In this document: piece by piece, positions 39,457 to 45,000 of the stretch
Layout of the letters: each line of letters begins with the position of its first letter
Position numbering within the stretch: position 1 is the stretch's first letter
DNA from: Prorocentrum cordatum
Taxonomy: Eukaryota; Sar; Dinophyceae; Prorocentrales; Prorocentraceae
NCBI GenBank assembly: GCA_963575745.1
Contig: CAUYUJ010003604.1
Span: 2,501 to 47,500 of the forward strand
Direction: 5' to 3'
Length of the DNA: 45,000 nt
The notes under the pieces: generated by a model
What the model saw: the letters and a program-made list of their open reading frames with translations, nothing else
Told to the model about the DNA's origin: nothing
The model's database searches: none
Position numbers and translations under genes: made by a program

Positions 39457-40475
39457 GAGCACCAAGACCCGGCTCTAGAGCTGGACCAACAGCGGGTGCA
39501 AGCAGGCACGATATTACCGTAAGCAGACGTGCCGCTGAACCTGCTGCAGGGCAACCTGCCTCGAGTGGAGCTGGTAGTTCGGATGGCCATCTCCGACTGC
39601 CACAGGTTAGAGTCGGACGTGGCCGACAGCGAGGTGGAGAAGCACCTCCTCCGCCACCAGCGGGTGACCAAGCTGCGCGACCACGACTTCCAGACTGGTC
39701 ACGGTTCGACGTACAAATCAGTCTACAATATTTACGAAACCTTGACACAAGCGTGGTAACACGCGAGTTGCGGAAGCTACACTTGCGCTGGTTCCATGCG
39801 AAAGAGCCTAAGATGATACTCATCTTGAGCAAGATAGGTCTGGACAGCGTCAGACTCATCCTGATTCAAGGTGTCTGCGACACGTGTCGGGAGTGCAGAG
39901 CATGGGACAAGCCTGGGCATACTGTCGTGCCCTCCACTGCACTGCCTGGTAAATTTTGTGAAGAAGTGGAATGTGATCTGATGTTCTACAGGCAAGAACA
40001 CAAACTCTTCCATATCATCGATCGTTGTATTCGATATGCTACTGGAATGGAGGTACCAGACAAGACTATGACCAGTATCCTGGATGCATATCATCATCGC
40101 TGGATGCAGTTTGGACCCCCGAAGGTACTCTACTCCGACGGAGAGGGTGCCCTTAACAACGACACTGCGAAGTCAGAAGTTAGGATGCAGTCCTTAAGGC
40201 AGACAGCGTCGAAATTAGGATACGTGCGCGTGGACAGCACGCTGCGACGATAGAAGCCAGAAGTGGCTTCTTGCGCCATCTACTTCATCTCATGGAAGCT
40301 GAACCCAACAGGTTGGGCATACCTTTTGTGTTCACACGGCTACTGCACGAGGCTTTGTTCGCCGCCAACGCGTTCGCCTTCTACGACGAGGTGTCTCCGT
40401 GTAACGTTCTGTTTGGACGGCAACCGGCAATGCTTCCTGACTTACCTGTCTTGGACCACGAGCAGTCGGCGGAGA
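39426..40475 (+). pseudogene. Copia integrase, frameshifted
   Basis: An HHCC-type zinc motif is visible: KLHLRWFHAKEP (about 39775-39810), then CDTCRECRAW (about 39880-39909). The catalytic core has Asp in VECDLMF (39974), Asp in YSDGEGAL (40138) and, after a frame change near the stop at 40252, Glu in HAATIEAR (40253), close to the D-D-35-E spacing. The second frame continues LRHLLHLMEAE and CNVLFGRQPAML (about 40271-40440), the conserved C-terminal part. Integrase inserts the cDNA into the genome. One frameshift separates the last catalytic residue from the first two. Confidence 0.8.
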
Positions 40476-42010
40476 CGTCGGATCATTCTCGTGCACAGAC
40501 GATACGCAAGGTATGTATTGAAGCTATCACACAGGCCACAGCAGTAGCTAAGACCAATCGCGCCTTACGCACTAAGACAACTATCACTGGTCAGCATTAT
40601 TACGATGAAGGAGACTTGGTCGATTATCATCACCCCACAACCACGAAGGATGACTGGGGGGGCTGGAACGGCCCATTCCCAGTTGTAAAGACTGATCCCG
40701 AAAGGGGTCAAGTCATCATCCGAGTGGGCAATCGAGATGGCCAAGTACAATGCGGCGATGCACGACATTCATTCTATATTGAAGCACTGATAGCCCGAGA
40801 GATTGGCTCCGACAGCACTGCGCTACGGACAGTGTTGACGTTCGTGGCCAGTTTGTCAGCGGGGAGACCTGCTCTGACCTCTGGCTATGTGCCGACCAAG
40901 AAAGGGGCGCTTCAGATGACGAGTGCAAGCCGTCTATCTCCTAAGGTCCATTTACCTTTACAGTACCTTATCAGAAACTTCTCCCGCATTGAGAATGTAG
41001 TCTCAGCCAGAGTAGCTAAGAGTAGTCATAAGCTACCTCCGGTTACTTATGCTGACAGCTGCACCTTTGTCCACTATGACAACGATGTTAATCCAGGATT
41101 TCACTATTATGAAGCAGAGGGCACTGTACTGAATACATACGATATAACCGGATCAGCACATTCGAGAATCATCCAATGCCCGAAGTGCACTAAACCTCAA
41201 GCAGGTTTTGATCAGGACATGACAAGATTTGAGGAATTGGCGGGTGCACCGACACCGGATGGAACCACAAGAGAAGCCTCAGAAGCCGAACCACCACATG
41301 ATGGTGGACGGCTTTCTACGATCTACGAGGAATCAGAGGCTGATCTCGAGTCACATGTGATGGAAGTGTGGTATGCAGAAATACAAGGGGAAAGGGAACT
41401 GCTGGCGGCAACTCCACCAGAGGACCTCTTTACCATGCCCACACAGATCGTTCCATATCAAAGTGTGCTGATCGCTGTAGCTGATGAACAGCGGGGGCAC
41501 CTGCCGAAGTGGGGGCGCACTCGCGACTCCGACAACGAGGAGACGTACTACGTCCAAATGTGCACCATGGTCGAAGACGACAACTACGGACTGGACTCAT
41601 ACGAACATGGTCAATATGTCGAACTCTGCTTCGCGGCAGAAATGTCAAAGCTAGTCCTGTCCGAACAACAACACGTGATACTCGATGCCGACCGTGTGAC
41701 CACTATGCGAGTATGCGTTGCCGCCGCTGCAAAGCGAGCTGTGGTCGTCAAGGAAGACGACCTCCTCGCGAAAGGTGACATCCAGGCGAATCCCGATAAA
41801 GAGTCGAAGGCCCTCTACACTGAACTCAATGCATGGTTCGACAACGAGTGTTTCAATATGCAAGATATAGCTAAAGTGTCGAACCTCATGCCTTCGAGGT
41901 ACGTGTACACTTGGAAGTTTGTGAAGAACGAGAAGGGCGAGATGGAACGCTCCATCGGATTACGCCTGGTACTCCGAGGCTTCATGGACCTTGAAGCCTT
42001 CGACGTATAA
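40271..42010 (+). pseudogene. Copia pol middle frame: integrase C-terminus, linker and start of RT
   Basis: A 579-codon open frame, the longest in the element. It carries the integrase C-terminal part, a basic domain with GPFPVVKTDPERGQVIIRVG (SH3-like fold expected), an acidic linker, and at its end the N-terminal RT block: LNAWFDNECF, SRYVYTWKFVKNEKGEMERS, then LRLVLRGFMDLEAF. It stops at 42008-42010 just before the next RT block, which continues in another frame. Confidence 0.75.
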
Positions 42011-42730
42011 ACCTTTTCGGGAACAGCGCCTCGGACAAGCCAGAGGCTACTCGCTAGCACGGCAGCGTGCAAGAGACAATGGATCATTGCTTCCCTCGAC
42101 ATCAACATGGCCTTCCTGAAGGGGTTGACTATCAGGAACTTGCTGAGGCTACTGGTGAAAAGGAACGTGTGGTGTGTTTTACTTTGCCGCCTGGATCGGC
42201 CACGGTGCTTCGAAATCTCCCAGGATTCGAACACTACGACGAGGCAAAGCATTGCTTGCAGTGCTTGAAATCAGGCACGGGCACCAAAGACGCACCACGA
42301 AAGAAGGGCCGCCAGAGGTTTTGGTCTCCGACCCACGTCCTACGACAAGGAGTTCGAGACGAGCAACAACCTGCTCATTGCCGAACATGTTGATGATATC
42401 AATATGGCCGGCACTGAGGACACCATTGGCAAATGTGTCAAATGCGTAGAAGACACTTCTGGTAAGTGTGAACTCAACAATCACACGTGCACCAACTGTG
42501 CCGCGATATACACCAAGGATGAGGACGGTCATGCCACTTTGGCCCAGGATGAATACATCAAGCAGCTCCGTCCTATGCAATATCCTGAGCTTGCCAGCGC
42601 CGACGCTGACGCTCAGGCATCCCGGATGTTTGCAGACATGTTCGTCAGCCTCAGGGGCGCGCTGGCAAATGCATACATCGTCCAAGTATGGTTGATGGTG
42701 TATGTTGTATCTCTACAACGTGTCCAATAA
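42011..42730 (+). pseudogene. Copia reverse transcriptase, several frames
   Basis: FSGTAPRTSQRLLAST and SLDINMAFLKG (about 42097-42127, catalytic Asp of motif A) lie in one frame. LPPGSATVLRNLPGFEHYDE follows in a second. HVDDINMAGTED (42386-42421, catalytic Asp pair) lies in a third that continues open to 42730. The order and spacing fit Ty1/copia RT. Both catalytic centres are preserved although the frames are broken at least twice. Confidence 0.8.
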
Positions 42731-42745
42731 CCGACCAACATCCAA

Positions 42746-43350
42746 GTGCGACGACTGAACGCGATCACCAGGAAGCTGCAGGCCTGCCCAAGTAAGATCG
42801 TCTACCAGGCGATGACTCCCACGGGCGAGGTTGACCTGCACAGCGACTCAGGATACCGACGCCTGAGTGGAGACGCCGATGGCGACGTCAAAGGCTATGG
42901 TATTCGCTGGGCAAACTTGCTACGACGTGGAAACACGTCATCCGGTAAACCTGTCGTTCACTTGATCGATGCATACTGCAAGTCTCACCGCTTGCAGGTC
43001 CGCTCGAGCTATTCAGCAGAGACACTAGCAGCGGCCCATATTTGGAGGGCTGTTATCTCGCGATTGTGACTCTGCGCGAGCTCCACGCAGGGCCGCTCAC
43101 GCCCACTCCGTTGAAAAATATACTTGAGTTGGGTGGCCTGAGCATCGAGGTCACTTTGACCATAGATGCTGAGTCTGTTTTGAAGTTCCTGTCAAGCAGA
43201 GACTTGAAGAAGCCGACTGAGTGTACCCTTTTAGGACACATCAGTTGGACACGACAGATGATCGAGCGCGGAATCGTGCACAGTATTCAGTGGTGCGACA
43301 CCCGCGACATGACTGCGGATGGTCACACCAAGGGGAGCATCGACAGATAA
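42746..43350 (+). pseudogene. Copia RNase H, frameshifted
   Basis: VRRLNAITRKLQACPSKIVY leads to HSDSGYRRLSGDADGDVKGY (first Asp) and SSYSAETLAAAH (Glu) in the first frame (to 43069). After a frame change near 43045, IDAESVLKFLSSRDLKKPTE (second Asp) and QWCDTRDMTADGHTKGSIDR (last Asp; stop 43348-43350) follow. This is the typical end of copia pol. Confidence 0.8.
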
Positions 43351-43606
43351 ATGCTCCTACAAGTCATGGGAGGTATACAGGCCTTCGAACATGACCTGAA
43401 GAGTCATGCTCCATATCGGGGTGGCCAGACATCTAGTTCTGACGCCACCTGAGGAGTACTTAAAGTACAGAACTGTACAAGCAAGGCAACTTGCGAGCGG
43501 GTCCACCTTCCTTCTGGCCCGCCCCTTTTCTGTCCTTGTGTATGTTTGCTGCTGTGTTGCTGTATAGGGGCGACGGGCTCACGCCTCGTTTCCCTCCCCC
43601 CCCGAT
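43351..43606 (+). other. Copia 3' untranslated region
   Basis: Lies between the pol stop and the right LTR. It contains AGTACTTAAAGTAC (43455-43468), a perfect dyad, and the hairpin GCAAG-GCAA-CTTGC at 43481. No clear polypurine tract was found; the sequence next to the LTR is pyrimidine-rich, so the LTR border is uncertain. Confidence 0.5.
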
Positions 43607-43866
43607 TTCAAAGCGCGCTGGGGGACGTAATGGGCGGAAGCGAGCGTGCGCCCGCGGCCGCGTCGGCTCAAGCGGCCGGCCGCCCAGATATGACTGTGCC
43701 TCGTCGCGAGGCGCACGATTGCTATCGAGACCGAAAGGATCTTCCTATTGCTTAAGATGGCACATCCTCTCCTACTGGGACTGTCACTACTACGGTACAA
43801 CAGAGCAAGAGCTTGGCTTCGCTTAAGGCGACACTGGTGGCTGGGCCTCCCAGCCCCCTTCAAACT
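43607..43866 (+). repeat. Right LTR
   Basis: Pairs with the left LTR at about 91-92% identity and ends at the shared CAAACT. Flanking sequence diverges immediately after the end. No target-site duplication could be fixed because the outer border is uncertain. Confidence 0.8.
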
Positions 43867-43899
43867 CTCCCCCCTCCACCCTTCCGCCCAATGTCGAAA

Positions 43900-44460
43900 C
43901 GCCGAATAAGAAAACGATCGCTTGATGTTCCCATTTTTTAGTGGAAGCCTCTGGGCATGGTACCCTCCTCGCGAGCATCCGCGAATTTTCTTTTGGGGGG
44001 GGGCGGGGGGGCGACGTCGGGCATGCCCGCCTCGGCGTCGCCTCGGGCGCGGCAGCCGGCGCGCTTCGCGCGCCAGGCGCAGCCATAACGCCAGGAGCTG
44101 CGGTTCTCAAGTTTTCAGTGGAAGCCTCTGGGGATGTCACCCTCCCCAGAGATCCGACGTTCAAAAATAGTTGGAGCGGGCGGTGTTCGGCTGTTTTCGG
44201 CTTCTCAGGGCCTTCGGCGGGCCTCGGGACCGTCAAATAACGAGTCAGGACGAAACACTGGCCCTAGGGAAGTGGTCCAGACCTTTGTGGTCCACACGTC
44301 GAAAAAAATGGAGCAGCGGGAAAGTCCCAGCGAACATCTGCGCGTTTTTTTTTTGGGGGGGGAGCGACGTCAGGCGCCGCCCCTTCGGCGTCGCCTCGCA
44401 GCTGGCGCGCTTCGCGCGCCAGGCTCAGCCAGAACGCCAGATCCTGCAGGATTCTGATCT
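43900..44460 (+). repeat. Direct duplication with GGCGCGCTTCGCGCGCC hairpin, plus family 1 copy
   Basis: Two blocks (about 43965-44110 and 44325-44450) share a G-run after TTTT, 'tcggcgtcgcctcg' and the hairpin GGCGCGCTTCGCGCGCC (44058-44074 and 44404-44420). Between them a forward family 1 copy runs 44150-44310 ('cgggcctcgggaccgtcaaa'). Confidence 0.6.
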
Positions 44461-44690
44461 TGGCTGAGCGGGGCTTGGGTCCCGTTCGCAGCCTTCGAGG
44501 TGGCCTTGCTACGCTGGGTTTGGGGAACCCCGCAAGAAGTTGCAGAGCATTCTTTTTGCACATTGACTTGTCCGGTTTGCGCTGAGCCGGGTTAGCCCAC
44601 TCTCAGGGGTGCTCCAGCGCCAAGCCAGAAAGTCCGCGCGGACCCCCGAAAATTGTGCGTATGCAGTTTTTGTTTCTTCTGCAGTCAGGC
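44461..44690. other. No gene seen
   Basis: Unclassified sequence without a recognisable repeat or open frame of note. Confidence 0.35.
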
Positions 44691-44942
44691 TGCTACCATA
44701 AGGAGTGCGAGATGGGGAGCGACGTTTGGTATGTACTTGTGGCTTGTTTGTTGTTGTGGTGCTTCTTTTTAGCGGGCGAAGAATGGTATAACATTAAACT
44801 TGTCCGCCGTCGGGGATGCCTGCCGCCCTTTGGACAGGCGCCCCCGAAGGCGAAACAGCTTATTTTATACCGTTCTTCGCCCCGAATGTTTTTGTGCCAA
44901 GAGCGTCTGTGTGCACGAGGGGTGCCAGAGGAACAGCCATGA
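44691..44942 (+). CDS. Small hypothetical membrane protein
   Basis: Taking ATG 44691 as start gives 83 codons: MGSDVWYVLVACLLLWCFFL, then AGEEWYNIKLVRRRGC and a polar basic tail. One hydrophobic segment (about residues 5-21) is followed by basic residues, the pattern of a single-pass or signal-anchored protein. An upstream in-frame ATG at 44655 would add 12 residues. The stop TGA (44940-44942) overlaps ATG 44939 of the next frame as ATGA. The local composition is less GC-rich than the repeats before it. Family unknown; it could be the first frame of a further mobile element. Confidence 0.4.
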   Translation, partial: CYHKECEMGSDVWYVLVACLLLWCFFLAGEEWYNIKLVRRRGCLPPFGQAPPKAKQLILYRSSPRMFLCQERLCARGVPEEQP

Positions 44943-45000
44943 AAGGACCTAAGACACAGCCAGCCATTTCCGAGCCCGAACCGCTCCTCGTCGCTTGGCG
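44939..45000 (+). CDS. Open frame running off the window end
   Basis: ATG 44939 overlaps the preceding stop by ATGA. It reads MKGPKTQPAISEPEPLLVAW and stays open to 45000. Too short to classify; the coupled overlap suggests it belongs with the upstream frame. Confidence 0.35.
   Translation, partial: MKGPKTQPAISEPEPLLVAW

Larger units (their letters stand above)
29894..43494 (+). repeat. About 28 copies of a 14-nt GNNA-loop hairpin dispersed through the copia element
   Basis: Consensus GCRGG-GNNA-CCYGC. Copies start at 29894, 30065, 30788, 30857, 30979, 31345, 31923, 32503, 32921, 32945, 34237, 34387, 34560, 35192, 35219, 35726, 35783, 35840, 36459, 36726, 36900, 37521, 38276, 38739, 39546, 40859, 41491 and 43481. 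The loop is GNRA in 16, GNCA in 10 and other in 2. All are in the sense orientation. Most sit in frame and encode A-G-x-P-A; the last lies after the pol stop, where no protein is expected. None falls inside the phosphotransferase-like, RT or RNase H blocks. Confidence 0.75.
28846..43866 (+). mobile_element. Ty1/copia LTR retrotransposon, about 15 kb, decayed, with extra domains
   Basis: Two direct LTRs of about 260 nt (28846-29104 and 43607-43866) differ at about 22 positions (roughly 91-92% identical by eye). They enclose, in order: a primer-binding site, gag with zinc knuckle, several accessory frames including a Tpt1/KptA-like domain and a RING-like finger, a methyltransferase-like segment, a Cys-rich segment, integrase, reverse transcriptase and RNase H. 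Integrase before RT defines the Ty1/copia order. Frameshifts and stops interrupt gag, integrase, RT and RNase H, so the copy is inactive. Typical copia elements are 5-7 kb; the extra 8 kb lies between gag and integrase. A 14-nt hairpin recurs about 28 times inside it. Confidence 0.85.

Noticed and set aside
29894-43494. CRISPR-like array of short palindromic repeats
   Set aside because: Spacing ranges from 10 to over 1900 nt, the repeats lie inside open frames of a retrotransposon and there are no cas genes; the organism is eukaryotic.
1-45000. Spliced-leader RNA gene or intact spliced-leader relict
   Set aside because: The conserved dinoflagellate leader ending TTTTGGCTCAAG was looked for and not found; GTCGGCTCAAG in the LTRs is only a partial resemblance.

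Overview
This window looks like nuclear DNA of a dinoflagellate alga. That is an inference from several signs: GC-rich sequence with very low gene density, spliced exons in a PDZ-repeat gene, LINE and Ty1/copia polyproteins of the divergent type found in dinoflagellate genomes, and large amounts of microsatellite and minisatellite DNA. No prokaryotic operon, rRNA, tRNA or CRISPR array was seen. Most long open frames are by-products of repeats whose period is a multiple of three.

Layout. 1-2763: the 3' part of a spliced gene for a protein with three PDZ-like repeats. Its three short introns each resemble a small terminal-inverted-repeat (TIR) transposon. 2764-7440: inverted-repeat elements, two dispersed repeat families, a pyrimidine microsatellite, one possible orphan first exon and the first arm of a 90-bp minisatellite. 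7443-10760: a 5'-truncated, frameshifted LINE that keeps an open RNase H domain. 11200-14460: short tandem repeats, dispersed repeats and a long inverted second arm of the 90-bp minisatellite. 14540-20945: a composite array of two module types (A-B-B-A-B) separated by GTT tracts, followed by an 11-bp satellite. 21080-22190: dispersed repeats. 22530-23474: an intact TerC-family membrane protein, the best complete single-exon gene here. 23500-28840: repeats, three-nucleotide-period and palindrome-rich segments, and two more relatives of the PDZ-gene intron. 28846-43866: a Ty1/copia LTR retrotransposon of about 15 kb, old and frameshifted. 43900-45000: repeats, then two small open frames overlapping at ATGA.

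The most unusual material is in two places. First, the PDZ gene introns share TIRs and flanking direct repeats, and intron 2 has homologues at 27.3 and 28.0 kb, which suggests an active or recently active introner (intron-generating transposon) family. Second, the copia element carries an RNA 2'-phosphotransferase (Tpt1/KptA-like) domain and a RING-like finger between gag and integrase. It is also studded with about 28 copies of a 14-nt hairpin (5-bp stem, mostly GNNA tetraloop), all in the sense orientation, which I did not see in the rest of the window.

Limits: everything is by eye from one window. Repeat borders are approximate and domain names rest on motif recognition without a database search.
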